64,000 nt of DNA from Stichopus chloronotus (GCA_021234535.1 CM037836.1:32392769-32456768), one strand, 5' to 3'; positions 22,201 to 31,724 are shown, counted from the stretch's first letter. Program-made: numbers and translations. The notes: generated from the sequence alone by a model not told the origin.

Positions 22201-24956
22201 ATGTAAGGAAAATATGTACCATTCCTATCTTCCTTGATATGAATCACAGACCACTGATTTTGTCATACTTTGGACTTAATGGGAGTTTTTTTTTATGTGG
22301 TTAAGCTGTAGAAAATGTGGCTTGTGTGAGACACTATTTGAAAACTAATCTAGAGCTCTTGGTTTAACAGTTGCTGATATATGTCAGTTTCAAACATTCC
22401 CACTTTTGTGTTCAGTTTTGGAATATTCTTGATTCTAAAATTAACCAAAAACTAAAAACTTTGATGAAATTGCAACATTTTCAGAGCTGCAAAAAAATTT
22501 CACATGCTACTTTAATACTAATTTAATGTTGATTTTTACCAGGCCTGTAGTCGAGGTCGACCTCAGCCTGGACTTCTGAGGCCTTGAGCGGTCTGGAAGC
22601 CTCCATACATGTAGTGTGCCCTCTTGAGTCCTATGGATTCAAGTCCAAGTCAAGAACTGAGTCCAACCAATGCTAGTCTGAGTCCAGACTGGAGTCACTG
22701 AGACTGGAAGAAATTCCTAATAACTATCTTACAAGAATACATATTTTCTCTCAAAGAAGCAGCAGCTACTCAGTACAGCCCTATAATAACAGACAGGAAT
22801 GTCTAAACTATATCACCTTCTAAATCATGCAATGCCATGCATGTACTAAATATATGACAATAAAATTTAGTGGACCTCAGAGGATGTGTAAATGCCTTAT
22901 GATGATTGCTGAAGATATTGTGACTGATAAAGACTCAATTAGTGACAGCATTTAATTTTTTCTTTGGGTGATGCCACATTTGATGAAAATGCTGTTTGTA
23001 TCTCATTAGTAATGCAACATTTTCACCCTTAAGAACATATCTGGTTCATTTCGGTGCCACTTTCGGATTGGTAGGCCAAATTTGACATTGATACTTACCT
23101 GCATTGCATAACATATACACTGTATTACATGTTCTACAGTGAAATCTGTGTACAGTCAGCATTGATAGGAATTTCAGTTTTTTCTTTTCTGTCAGACCCT
23201 TTCTTTACCCTGGGAAAAACATGTCTAGTGCATCTGTTAGTTGAGGTGGTTATGCTCAGTGCATCAGAAACAATTAAGCCACACTTTAACCAGCTGTAAC
23301 TGGATGCAAGGATATTCATAGAATCTTTTTAAACATCATGCAAATACTAGTTTATACTGGTTACACAACAAGGGAACTCAATGCTGTAATAATTACTGGT
23401 ATTATACCTCCTAAATTGGTGTGAGACCTGTTGTAACTTTTAAATTCCTACCCAGTAACACAAACACCCTCAGGTGCTCCTGTCCACTGAATATTCCCAG
23501 CAGTGGTGTCTATTTCAGTCATTAGTAATCAATTCAGTTCACTTTTAAGTTCATATACATTAAAAGTATGACAAATGAAATATGTGGTGGAGATCTGCAA
23601 GAAGCTGGATTAGCTTGAAAGAGCAGGACACTGTTAATAGAACATAAATTACACCACTTCAAATAAGGATGGATTTCTCCTGCGATATTATGCCGCCCCT
23701 CCCCTTTAAACTTCCTAACTCCCCTGGCATGTTAGAAGTTTGTGAGTCATTACTAACAGGTTCAGATATTGTGCCAATATGCCCACTTGATCTGACCCTC
23801 AATGTATACTGTAGAAGAAGATTTAAAGATATTTCACAGTGAAAAAATTGAAATATCATAAAATTAGGAAAATTTCTCCCTCCATGATCAGTAAAAGCCA
23901 CTTCTCGATAAACCCCGCACCTAGTAAACACCACATTGCAATAAAGACCACATCTCAATAAAGACCACATCTCAATGAACGATCCGTATTTACACACAAA
24001 GACTCCAAGCACATGGAAAATTGGTGGCATGTAGTTTCATGTAATAATGGACCGTAGTATATATTAAATAAAGCATATAGAATATTTTGAATGTTGCTTG
24101 GTCTATTCTTTAAATATCAAATGCTTTGATATTTGACTTTGAAATCAAACTGACTTTGAAACCAAACTGAATGATTGTTTCAAATTCTTGAGTCTCGATT
24201 TCCCCTATTTGTTTGCAATCGCCACCAAAAAGCCATTCCTTGTGATGATGTCTTATGGAACATTTTACAGATCCTGCTCAAAGGTGGGGGAGGGGTTTTG
24301 ACCTAATATGGGAAATGAGTGGTTGTGGAAGGGGTATTGACTAATATGAATAATGGTGGTAGTGTATTTTGACCTATATGAGCGGGAGAAGAGTTGTTAT
24401 TGCGTGGAGGACATATTGAGTTTTGTTTATTTATGTTTGCTTGGAGTGATAAGTTTGCAATAAAGACATTGAGAGTATTGGAATAGTCACAGTTGATCAC
24501 AGTATCAAATGTTTGTTGTATTTGTATCACATCTTGTAAACATTAATAACATTTATGTCTTCAAATGATTTGCTTTTTCAGTTTCAAGAATGTCATGTTT
24601 GAAATCACCCCAAGTGATAAAGCAGGTGTCTTTGTTGTTGCTGCAAAGTTCTTGGGCGTTAGAATGGATTCTGTTGACCTTGTATTCCAGGTAAGTTTAT
24701 TCTTGAGCTTTTCAGTGATGAGTTTTCAGTGACAGCTGTAATTCAAAATTTGAATGAAACACAGCTTACTTTCCAAACTTGTTTGTTTAGAGATTATAAT
24801 TGTGTTTTGTCATGGTGGTATAATTGTTAATTTGTTCCTCAGGACCTCCTCCAGCTTCAGTATGAGGGTATTGCTGTAACCACAATGTTTGGAAGAGCCA
24901 AGATAAATGTCAACCTCCTCATCTACCTACTGAACAAGAAGTTTTATGGTAAATAG
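4049..24956 (+). CDS. IQGAP: IQGAP-family Ras GTPase-activating-like scaffold protein, C-terminal 620 residues (15 exons, 5' partial)
   Basis: IQGAP proteins are cytoplasmic scaffolds that bind GTP-loaded Cdc42/Rac1, actin, calmodulin and microtubule plus-end proteins. Their RasGAP-related domain (GRD) binds these GTPases but has no GAP activity in the known family. Exons read here: 4049-4273, 5245-5385, 6933-7017, 7143-7307, 8161-8228, 11405-11537, 12230-12332, 14821-14962, 17065-17152, 17300-17400, 17574-17688, 18388-18548, 21817-21930, 24582-24690, 24843-24956. All have AG/GT borders, and phases join into one open frame of 620 codons plus TAG. The product covers most of the GRD (IVTGNP, YYRYMNPAIVAPDAF), the ALL-alpha continuation, a basic NQRRYRQRRK linker and the RGCT domain, ending FYGK as in vertebrate IQGAP1. 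The first exon starts inside a codon, so calponin-homology, IQ and early GRD exons lie upstream. The paralogue (1, 2 or 3) cannot be assigned. Confidence 0.96.
4381..4410. repeat. (CTGT)n microsatellite
   Basis: About seven CTGT tetramers in a row, in the intron after the first IQGAP exon of the window. Confidence 0.9.
4553..4800. repeat. 36-bp minisatellite, seven units
   Basis: The core GGTCACTTGTACCCAGGCAA followed by TCACCTTCA repeats every 36 bases about seven times. As the unit is a multiple of three and lacks stops in several frames, it produces long spurious open frames on both strands. It is intronic and not evidence of a protein. Confidence 0.95.
4845..5060. repeat. ~35-bp minisatellite
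   Basis: Imperfect units of the type GTCTACAGTGACATGGTATT-GATGTTAGAGTGT. The last two full units (about 4981 and 5016) are 35 bases apart; earlier ones are diverged. Confidence 0.85.
5245..5385 (+). CDS. IQGAP: IQGAP exon: GRD, KLPYDV to VDKI segment
   Basis: The acceptor follows GATCCACAG and the donor is ACC/GTGAGT. It encodes KLPYDVSTEQAL and TDKFLNAIIGSVDKI. Both ends are split codons that close correctly with the neighbouring exons. Confidence 0.95.
5636..6932. other. IQGAP intron sequence; short dispersed-repeat-like start
   Basis: It begins near 5640 with a small inverted motif (CTCACACAC...GTGTGTGAG) of the kind that marks dispersed repeats. The rest shows an A-rich stretch at 6190-6230 and no exon. 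Confidence 0.4.
6933..7017 (+). CDS. IQGAP: IQGAP exon: GRD, short helical segment
   Basis: The acceptor follows TCTGTCTAG and the donor is AAG/GTAAGA. It encodes FGIRYIAKVLRLSL and EPEEDIIK, aligning with the family YGMRFIAKVLKDSL segment. It is too short to stand out as an open frame and was found by extending from neighbouring exons. Confidence 0.94.
7143..7307 (+). CDS. IQGAP: IQGAP exon: GRD signature YYRYMNPAIVAP
   Basis: The acceptor follows ATATTTGCAG and the donor is GAA/GTGAGT, so the exon is exactly 55 codons. It encodes IVGNLIYYRYMNPAIVAP followed by DAFDIVDIG and QRRNLGSI. YYRYMNPAIVAP is the IQGAP version of the RasGAP FLRFINPA motif that structures the GTPase-binding surface. 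This is the most diagnostic exon in the window. Confidence 0.97.
7571..8058. mobile_element. Foldback (long inverted repeat) element
   Basis: The arm at 7571-7735 returns inverted at 7893-8058. Shared blocks, read from the outer end, are GTCCT..CACAAAA, ACATAATGTGC, GAACATGAYGTGATAT, TAATGGTTAGGGTA and GAGATGGCATAAACATGT. Arms are about 165 bp with a ~160-bp spacer. No transposase is present. A related single arm occurs at 50035-50195, so the sequence has moved in this genome. Confidence 0.8.
8161..8228 (+). CDS. IQGAP: IQGAP exon: GRD tail
   Basis: The acceptor follows TTCCATTAG and the donor is CAA/GTAAGT. It encodes FQGESSHLSSLNGFVRKSF followed by PKF, aligning with the family FLGDNAHLSIINEYL..KF segment. 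The final Lys codon is completed by the exon at 11405. Confidence 0.9.
8460..8930. repeat. ~145-bp tandem units with DR1-like motifs (IQGAP intron)
   Basis: Diverged units with the order CTTGGACAGATC, GTAGGTGAACC, TTGTTTTTGGTGGAGGTCAA. DR1-like motifs occur at 8678-8690 (AGGTCAAAGATCA) and 8823-8835 (AGGCCAAAGGTCA), 145 bases apart. The same family, in the other orientation, is at 42840-43790. Confidence 0.75.
9158..10745 (+). mobile_element. 1.6-kb dispersed repeat, copy A, carrying a gag-like fragment
   Basis: It shares extended similarity with the inverted copy at 41012-42527. Its ends carry an 11-bp inverted repeat, TGATTCCTTGC (9158-9168) and GCAAGGAATCA (10716-10726). On the right this is followed by a hairpin (AAAGCC-TTTT-GGCTTT) and a T-rich tail. 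Flanking sequence differs between copies, which fixes the borders. It lies in an IQGAP intron, gag fragment in the sense direction of IQGAP. No polymerase is seen. The hairpin end is reminiscent of Helitron-type ends, but that class is only a guess. Confidence 0.8.
10047..10490 (+). pseudogene. BEL/Pao-type gag fragment (DUF1759-like), broken
   Basis: Two adjacent frames carry the fragment: a coiled N-part (10047-10250, [19 protein letters not shown]) and a part with [19 protein letters not shown] (from about 10290), the pattern seen before the capsid region in gag of BEL/Pao LTR retrotransposons. The first part ends at a premature TAA (10248-10250), and the second is in another frame. No protease, reverse transcriptase or LTR follows. 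It is a relic carried inside the 1.6-kb repeat. Confidence 0.65.
10790..11010. repeat. Degenerate GTATG/TATATA-rich minisatellite
   Basis: Irregular units of the GTATGGTGNTGTATATATA type; no regular period could be fixed. Confidence 0.5.
11405..11537 (+). CDS. IQGAP: IQGAP exon: end of GRD
   Basis: The acceptor follows TTTCCTTCAG and the donor is GCG/GTAAGT. It encodes the segment with FDIDEYSDFV and VSEIIDTHA, matching FNVDEYSDLV and IGEIINTHT in vertebrate IQGAP1. The preceding 3.2-kb intron holds the gag-bearing repeat. Confidence 0.95.
12230..12332 (+). CDS. IQGAP: IQGAP exon: post-GRD acidic helix
   Basis: The acceptor follows CACCTAACAG and the donor is TTG/GTAGGT. It encodes LLVEHIDAIATDHSDPLHEL then LEDLGDVPGVEDML, matching LLLDHQDAIAPEHNDPIHEL in the family. 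Confidence 0.95.
12333..14820. other. IQGAP intron, decayed repeats only
   Basis: One diverged ~145-bp repeat unit (CACCAAAGGTCATC near 13050) and a third copy of the hairpin end (GGCAAGGAATCAC...AAGCCTTCTTGGCTT near 13681-13710) are seen. Nothing codes. Confidence 0.5.
14821..14962 (+). CDS. IQGAP: IQGAP exon: EVSLTLTNKFE segment
   Basis: The acceptor follows TTCATCATAG and the donor is CAA/GTGAGT. It encodes KTEVSLTLTNKFE followed by an acidic DDDQDKKRLFI stretch. A 14-bp-stem inverted repeat lies about 20 nt downstream of the donor. Confidence 0.95.
14983..15022. other. Inverted repeat near the 5' splice site
   Basis: AAAACACTCCAACC and GGATGGAGTGTTTT pair with one mismatch around a 5-base loop, about 20 bases inside the intron after the exon ending at 14962. 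Confidence 0.8.
15420..16440. repeat. Degenerate ~140-175-bp satellite, with an orientation switch
   Basis: Units around GGCCCATTTT...GCTTYTCCTCCTACAGATT recur near 15480, 15620, 15765 and 15940. From about 16100 related units appear inverted (GAAAATCTGTAGGAGAATG...AAAGTGGGCCATAGGGTCC). The same words occur at 34920-35150 and 27890-27950. Confidence 0.7.
17065..17152 (+). CDS. IQGAP: IQGAP exon: TKRLLVDIIRVQ segment
   Basis: The acceptor follows TTCCTTCTAG and the donor is CAG/GTAATG. It encodes TKRLLVDIIRVQ and ILDTKATPEQ, matching TKRLIVDVIRFQ and ILETPATSEQ in the family. Confidence 0.95.
17300..17400 (+). CDS. IQGAP: IQGAP exon: variable linker
   Basis: The acceptor follows TTGTTCACAG and the donor is CAA/GTAAGC. 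It encodes EQLHDELLKARIDLN and a Ser/Thr-rich tail. It lies in the least conserved linker before the RGCT domain, so the assignment rests on position and phase as much as on similarity. Confidence 0.88.
17574..17688 (+). CDS. IQGAP: IQGAP exon: lysine-rich linker
   Basis: The acceptor follows TTTGTTCCAG and the donor is CAG/GTACCT. It encodes ESKKEKVKKNLPILEEAEMV and a YQAIVNAIAQ end, which corresponds to YQELINDIAR in vertebrate IQGAP1. Confidence 0.93.
18388..18548 (+). CDS. IQGAP: IQGAP exon: basic NQRRYRQRRK segment
   Basis: The acceptor follows TTTGTCCAG and the donor is CAA/GTAAGT. It encodes DIKNQRRYRQRRKQD, then KFYGEQTDYYNQYIKTCLE. NQRRYRQRRK and FYGEQ.DYY..YIKTCL are near-identical to the family. 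Confidence 0.97.
18549..21816. other. IQGAP intron with minisatellite and G-tract
   Basis: This intron holds the CAGTAACATA minisatellite (listed separately), a run of about 16 G at 19741-19756, a diverged DR1-type repeat unit near 20740-20880 and another hairpin end near 21285-21320. No exon was found between 18548 and 21817. Confidence 0.5.
19030..19265. repeat. ~10-bp minisatellite (ACAGTAAYAT)n
   Basis: About 23 units of ACAGTARYAT-like sequence follow one another with only small changes. They make a spurious Tyr/Cys/Leu-rich open frame on the - strand. Confidence 0.9.
21817..21930 (+). CDS. IQGAP: IQGAP exon: RGCT domain, first part
   Basis: The acceptor follows TTTCCAACAG and the donor is TGA/GTGAGT. 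It encodes a Lys/Ser-rich start, then KYNAAKLHEKGVILEIEGL, matching KYTAARLHEKGVLLEIEDL. Confidence 0.96.
21931..24581. other. IQGAP intron with AGTCC-rich and 20-bp repeats
   Basis: At 22540-22710 the words GAGTCC and AAGTCC recur in a degenerate array. At 23930-23980 a short tandem (CAATAAAGACCACATCT) occurs. At 24270-24380 a G-rich imperfect ~40-bp tandem is seen. No exon. Confidence 0.5.
24582..24690 (+). CDS. IQGAP: IQGAP exon: RGCT domain, middle
   Basis: The acceptor follows GCTTTTTCAG and the donor is CAG/GTAAGT. It encodes FKNVMFEITPSDKAGVF and AAKFLGVRMDSVDLVFQ, the beta-strand-rich part of the RGCT domain. Confidence 0.95.
24843..24956 (+). CDS. IQGAP: IQGAP terminal coding exon (FYGK stop)
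   Basis: The acceptor follows TTGTTCCTCAG. The 38-codon exon encodes DLLQLQYEGIAVTTMFGRAK then INVNLLIYLLNKKFYGK and TAG. The end is the canonical IQGAP1/2 C-terminus. The last codons overlap a usable donor (TATG/GTAAAT at 24948/24949), which could splice to 26656 and change the last residues. Confidence 0.96.
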   Translation, partial: DLLQLQYEGIAVTTMFGRAKINVNLLIYLLNKKFYGK

Positions 24957-26775
24957 CCCAACAACTGTCAGCAGAGGTAGCAGTTTTGGGCAGATTCATT
25001 CCATTTGCTTTGCAGAATAGATATGAAGGCGAGAATGTGATAGGTGAAAAACAATACAGAACTGGAATGTCACAAATTAAGATATAATACTGGCTTCAGT
25101 TGTGTGATTAATATCTTTATGGTACCATCAAAAATTTAATGAGGTTTTTCCACTACAATGTTTGCTGTGGTATGAATGCCACCATAATTGGAGAGTAAAA
25201 CCATGTCATGGATGCAGTCGAGTGCAAACTACCATGTTATGTACAAGATATTAAATGACGGTCATGACTTTTGGAGAATATTTCCTAATTTACTGTTGGA
25301 GAGTTAAAACTGTTATAAGGACATGGTAAAATTGGTACTGTATTCAGTACCAATAGTTAGTGTATTTGGTGTGTAAGGTATAGCTACAGTAATGTACATA
25401 ACACATGAAATGATGGTTATGAAATATCGTGAAATTTTTATTCTAGCTGCTTTGTAACATCATGAATTTTTCCTTGGCTTCCATTGATGAACTACATTTT
25501 CTAACTGAATATATCCAGTCATAATATTACTTTTTATACTGTGCCTTATGATACTCTGCCAATATAACTAAAGATGTGGGGATTTATCAAATATATCTGT
25601 TGCAGTAGAAAAATAACGTATACGGTGGCAAAGAATGGTGGTTTAGGCTATCGTTCCATTCTTAGGGTCATGCCAAAATTTCTTGCATACTCCTGACACC
25701 GCCGTTCGAAGGTGTTCCAGTTTGTTTACACTTTGCTGCAGAGGTTGTAAGCGACACCTTTTTATCAGAAGTTTTTCCAGCGAGAGAGAGACTATCATTT
25801 GTAAGCAAGTCTGGGCAGTTTGATCACTTATACTTGATTAAAACGGGGTGATAAGTCAAGCAGAAGGTGCAAACACAGTGTTCATCGGGAGAATCGCCTC
25901 ACGGTGGCACAGAATGGTGGTTTAGGCTATCATTACATTCTATGGTATGGATAAATATGCTGGCAGATTTTGTTTATGAATGACTTACTGTGATTAGTTG
26001 ATGGTAACCATCTGTTGCATCATCATAGTGCTATAGTGAATGGAGTGGTTTCTGTTATAGCAGAATCATTGGAATTTGAGATCAAATGTCACTGCATCAC
26101 AATAATATATATTCTTGATGGGTATTCATTTGGAAAAGGCTTTACCATTACGTCATTGATTGATTGTTGAATTGTTTTTACCATTACTTTAACTTTTCCT
26201 GGATGTTAAGATTTCACATGATGTTAGGTCAGAGCATTCATTATACTGTGTTATGATAGTAGTTAAAGCATTCCTGAGAACCTACTTTATGGTAGAACTG
26301 CTTTTTTTCAGCCTAAAATCATTAATTCTTCAGATATTTCTACCTTTGAAAGCCATGACCATGAATACAATTTCAATATGATATAAAAAAGGTGAAGAAT
26401 CTGTATCCCAGATTCCATTTGTAGAACTTTGGAGAAATTCGGTAAGTTATGTTTAAGCATAAGAAACAAATTCACAGCTAGTGTAAGAAAATACCTGAAC
26501 ATGTTTACTTATTTGGGATTTGAAAATATAAATTTAGTTAGTACAAGTTGGTGGTACATGGTAGTATTTTTTTTTTAAGCCTGAAATGATAGTTAGTGTA
26601 AGTCTATCTGCTAAATCTGTACAGGTCATTTTCTCTTTTATTTTTGTTACCACAGGAATTCAAGCATCATCACATTTTAACCGAAGTTGAAACACGTCTT
26701 CATCAATTTTCACTTTTGATCCATCATTTAATGTTTGACAACAAATAAAGCTATCAATAAAATCATGTTATGGTG
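24957..26775 (+). other. IQGAP: IQGAP 3' untranslated region or 3' terminal intron plus exon
   Basis: No AATAAA was seen soon after the TAG at 24954-24956. At 26656 a strong acceptor (pyrimidine tract, then ACCACAG) opens a short segment that ends with two AATAAA signals and a GT-rich stretch. Either the 3' UTR is long and unspliced, or 24949-26655 is removed as an intron. Inside lie two ~40-bp direct repeats (about 25622 and 25903) that begin CGGTGGCA and contain AGAATGGTGGTTTAGGC. Confidence 0.6.
26744..26761 (+). terminator. Two overlapping-range poly(A) signals for IQGAP
   Basis: AATAAA occurs at 26744-26749 and 26756-26761, followed about 25 bases later by a T/GT-rich stretch (GGTGTTTTGTTTCTC). 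This is the usual arrangement of a cleavage and polyadenylation site. Confidence 0.75.
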
Positions 26776-29700
26776 AAAAGGAAACTGATCGGTGTTTTGT
26801 TTCTCAGTGTGACATATTGCCAATGTAAGTTGTGACTTAATCCAAGCCAAACAGACCTACCTATTGGCTAGTGAGAGGCAGTGCATTACTAGAACAGAGT
26901 GTTTCTTGTTATAGTACACAGCAGGTTGCTTTGCCTTCAAATTCAGTTTGCATATGAACTGAGTGTGTGTAGGCACTACCACATGCATTGTGCAAACTTT
27001 GCATGTTAAATTTTCATGTAGGTGCAGCTAGGGTAGGTTTAACTGTGTGCCATGCACAGCCATTTGGCACATGCCTAACACAGTTTTGGCTATCTTCCAA
27101 GATGTCACTTATCTAACAGTAAAGAGAGTATAGAATATGATGAGGCCAGTTGACAGGTCTGATTTCTGAATGTCAAACTATTGTCTTTAAAACTGACTAG
27201 ACAAGCCTCACTAGATTTGTGGTCTTTTTTACAAGGCAACTACAAACAGTATCTGTGACCTTGTACACAATGAAAGGTAATTGACTGTAAGACCATGGTG
27301 CTACATGCACAGAGGCAACTTGGAATTCACGGAAGGAATAAGGACAACAAACTCTAAGATCACATTAAAGAACTAGTGCAGATAAATGAAGGAATCCTCA
27401 ATACTGAAATTACCACGACATGATTAAGAGTAATATGTTACACATCATACCATAAAGGGGGTCACAGATTCCATCTAATCTGAGCCTCAGCCAATTCTAG
27501 ATCAAGAAGCAGTCTGAGTCCATCCCATCATCAAATGTGCAGTAGAAACCTTACCCTACCAAGGCAGGGTCTACTCGAACAATGCAACACTAGACCACCA
27601 ACACTGCAGCAGCTCCGTTGCCCTCTGACATAATTATCAGCGCACATGCAAATTGCAACCCATTAGACTTAATTCATATTCAAGGTAAATCCGAAGTTAG
27701 CAAATGTTGAGCAATACTTCAGTGCTAATGTGATTAACCCTTCAGATTTTGTTAAACATATGTATGAAAGCAGTTTGCATGATTTCCAAAAAATGGCCCA
27801 TTTCCCATGCATGCCCCCCAATCATGGGTGCCCCCCACTGGTCGATACCACTCCCATAGTGCTAATGTGACAAACCTTCCACATTGCAACATAAAATCTG
27901 TTCAAAGAGGCATATTGCATTAAAAAATGGTCCATTTGGGACCTTGAACTGGGGGCAGCAAGGCTAGTTGCAATGGTAAATATGTGACCTACCTTATCAG
28001 TGCCATGCCACCTGCTGCCACTCTTCACAACCAAGCCACATGTACCATCAACACAAATTTAGGACAGAATTTAATAGTTTGGATCTTCCATGAGTAACGT
28101 TTTCTACTTTGTGTTCTTTTGTAGTGTACAGTGACTATAAATTTATTTAATATTATCATGGTATGGAAATATTACATGTAAGACTTATTGCACAAATTGA
28201 TCATAGTGTGATTACTGGGTCATTTTTCAAAATATATAGGGGCATTCTGTGTGGAAAGTGCATTGGGGCACATTGCAACATTCAAAGCAAGTTAAAGGGA
28301 AATAAGGCATTTGTTTTACAGAAAACAACCATATATTTAAAACCAATGTTTGTGGACATAGAATGATAGATTATTCAAAATAAGAAATAAGCTTCGAGAA
28401 ATAAGCTTCTCACAGATAGAAATTGTTATTTTTTGCTCAACAATGATTTGTTCACCCAATATTTCAAAATTCAAATGAGCATCTTCTGTTAATCATACAT
28501 AATGTTTTGAGGAGATGAAGCTTTTACAGATGTTAATTGATGAGACTGAATGGTTTAACAATGATTCTCTTTACATGCCATATTGGTATATTCTAAATGC
28601 CCTATTTCCCTTTCATGAAAATACACTTATTACAGTCAAACAACAGATATTTAATTACCTGTGAAAATCTTTTTGTAGGATGTTAATAAGTACTGTAATT
28701 CCCTCTCAACATATATTTTCTATTCTTTTCATAACAATTGTAAAGTTCTGTGTGCTTCTAATGTACACGCCTTTTGCAAAAATCATGTTGCAATGTACTC
28801 CACAATGTGATGCAACTTACCCTCACAACCTGTTAGTAAACCTGCTAGAGTTTCAGCTCTCTGTATCCTGCTGTATACAGTACATACAATCATTTGTTAT
28901 TTCAGGCAAGTATGGTGTGTAGTTATTAATTAAAAGCTGGTATTATTGTGTAATAGAAAGCAAAAAGCAAAGAAAAAAAAAGGTGCAACTAGCCTTGTTC
29001 TCCCCTACCACTTACCTACAGCACTTTATTAGTACGATGTTGTCAAATAACCATATCTAATACCATGCAAACAAAGTTTTTATCACAAACCAGTACAATC
29101 ACAGTTATCAGGATCAATGAAGTTTCACACTTGTCACATTTGTTCCGAAACTATACTGTGGTATAGCTAAGTCTTTGCCTGCTGGGGAGCTTAAACACCT
29201 ATTATCCACAAACATGAGAAAAACAGCAATACGAGCAGAAACATTTTGATGACCTTTGACCCACACTAAAACCAACCCCCAATAAGGAACTTTGTTTCAC
29301 TGCAACTACGAAAGTTTGTGTTTTACAACCCTTTCACTTTACGATCTCTGACTCCACATGACCTCTCAGAACACCAACACGATCTTAATTACAAGGCAGC
29401 ACATACTGCTCAAGTTTAAACATCATCTAACATGGTTCATGACAGGGGCATTAATCCAAATTCAAATGTGTGGGGGGAGGGGGACATGTGTAAGTTGACT
29501 CACAAGTTTGAATGATTAAAGCTGCCTCAGCAGGGGTCTAAGCACTGCACTTTTTGATGACTTTTGGTAATTGGACAGGTCCAATAGGCTGTCCCCTGGG
29601 GTCTGGAGTAACATCCATTAACGGGATCAGATGAAAAACACAGGAAACTTTGAGGTATTTGTAGAACTGTGAGCATTTGGATGAAGGATTCCATATCTTC

Positions 29701-29860
29701 GAAGGATTCTGTATCTCCAAAGAATTCTGTCTCTTCGAATGGTACTGAAAGGGCAAAACTGTTCAGACAACGCATAGACAAATGGTCAATTGGACAGGCA
29801 GGGCCTCCAGTGATTGAAGGCATGCATATTGTCAAAGTCTATAAAAAGTCAATCAGGAGG
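26776..29860. other. Intergenic spacer between convergent IQGAP and RPL17
   Basis: No supported gene. 27770-28030 resembles the repeat at 34855-35690 (AGTGCTAATGTGACAAACC, ACATAAAATCTGTTC). Confidence 0.5.
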
Positions 29861-31170
29861 CGCGTGTCCAGGGTTTTTAACCAGGTACGGAGGCTGGCCA
29901 GAGGGCGTGTGTGACCAGCCTATCTGAGCAGAGCGCCACCATCGGTTGGCACAGAGCGTACAAGAAAATTTTGGGCTTTTCAAACCTCCCAGATGGCTGG
30001 AAAGGTCATTTTCCGACTGTCCTAAGCTGAATATACACAGCCTCGAAATAGGGATGTCTGCAATTTTTCATGTAAAAAAAAAAATTAACAATGAAAAACA
30101 GTATGGTAAATACATATCAGATGGGGTTTGAGGTGAGACAAGAATCATAATGAATTATGCATTCTCTTTCACTTTCTTTGGGAATAGTTGGGGCTGAGCA
30201 CATAGCCATAGGGACTCCTGGAACTTTGTGAGGGGGAGGGGGGGGGGGAGATTTTTGCCTGAATGTGTTTGTTACTAATTAATGAGCAGGATTACTATGT
30301 AAGCAGAGGGCTACAATGAGTTAGCTCGTCTATGAAGAATACATACATGGGAATTTCCAGAAAACATCTCATGGTGAGAGGTTCAAAACCCTCAGCAAAA
30401 TTTAAAAAAAAAAAGTTTTTCAGTTAGGCAGAAGATGAGAGTAAACAGAAATTACCATAGCACCACCAGGATCTTGGAGGCTTTTTTTTTTCTTGACTTA
30501 TACGTCATCGATTATCACATATGAAGCATCTGTCAAGGGTTTGTAGGAGGGGTGGGGAACTGGTCTGAGGGCATGTGTGACAGTACTAAGCGGAGTGCCA
30601 CCATCGGTTGTCGCAGAGCGTACAAGAAAATTTTGGGCTTTTCAAGCCTTCTGGATGGCAGGAAATGGCATTTCCTGACCGTCCTAAACTGAATATACCC
30701 AGCCTTGAAATAGGGATATCATGTCTGTAATTCTGCAATTCGTGTAAAAAAAATGGTTCAGCAAAAACATGTCAGATAGTGTTGAGAGGATACAAGAATC
30801 ATAAAGTACGAATTCTTTTAGTACTTACCGTTGGTTAGGCAGAAGATGAACGTGAATAGAATGTAAACAGAAATTACCATAGCAACGCCAGGGTCTAATG
30901 ATTGTGGGCATAGTTTGCTTACACGTCATCATCGATATCACATACAAAGCGTCTATCCAGGGTTTTCAGGAGGGGACCTGGTGTGAGGGCAAAAGCCTGT
31001 TTTGTAGACTTTGGGCAGGACTATCTAAGGAAGGGTGCTACCGTCGGTTGGCATACCTGAAAAATTTGGGCTTTACAAACCCCCCAGATGGTTAGAAACA
31101 GCACTTCCTGGGTGATCTGGGCTTCATGTACCCAGCCTTGAAATAGGGCTCTCATGTCTGCAATTTCTCA
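29860..31170. repeat. Three successive copies of a local repeat
   Basis: Each copy begins near a GTCCAGGGTTTT word (about 29866, 30531 and 30952) and carries GCCACCATCGGTTGGC, AAAATTTTGGGCTTTTCAA, CAGCCTTGAAATAGGG and TGTCTGCAATT in that order. Copies 1 and 2 also carry AGGCAGAAGATGA and AAACAGAAATTACCATAGCA downstream. They look like segmental duplication of one unit, with copy 3 shortened. Confidence 0.8.
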
Positions 31171-31724
31171 ATTAGAAAAACATCATTTTATTCAATACTA
31201 GTACCAATTTGGATTGCTCTTATCTATAATATTTATGCTATCATTAATTTTCTGAAAATTAACAAAGACAACAGATTTTTTCTTTTAAAGAAATTTTCAA
31301 CCAGCAGGTGACCTTAAACAAAATCTGGTGCAATATTTTGCAGTCATTTTTTCCTGGAGAAATTATGGTCTCATATACTGGAGTGCAAATTTCTTTTGTA
31401 TATGCTTTCAGTAGTTATACTTTGCCATTCCCCTGCTTTGCAGTTGCATATATTTTTACTTTACAGGATTTGAGCCTTTCTTTGCCATTTTTGATGCTAC
31501 AGGCCAATTTCACTGTTGTCAGTAACTACAGTTAAATCTGCATGCCAGGTAGAATACATGCATATATCCATTAATACCAATTCTATTCCATACACCCAAG
31601 AACAGATTCAATTCATTTCAACTGACCAATTTTAAGTTCAAAAGTAGAGAGATATGTCTTGTTTGCAGAAAAAATAACAAAAATACAGAGAAAGTTCAGA
31701 ACAATATAGTTTTCTTTTCATTAT

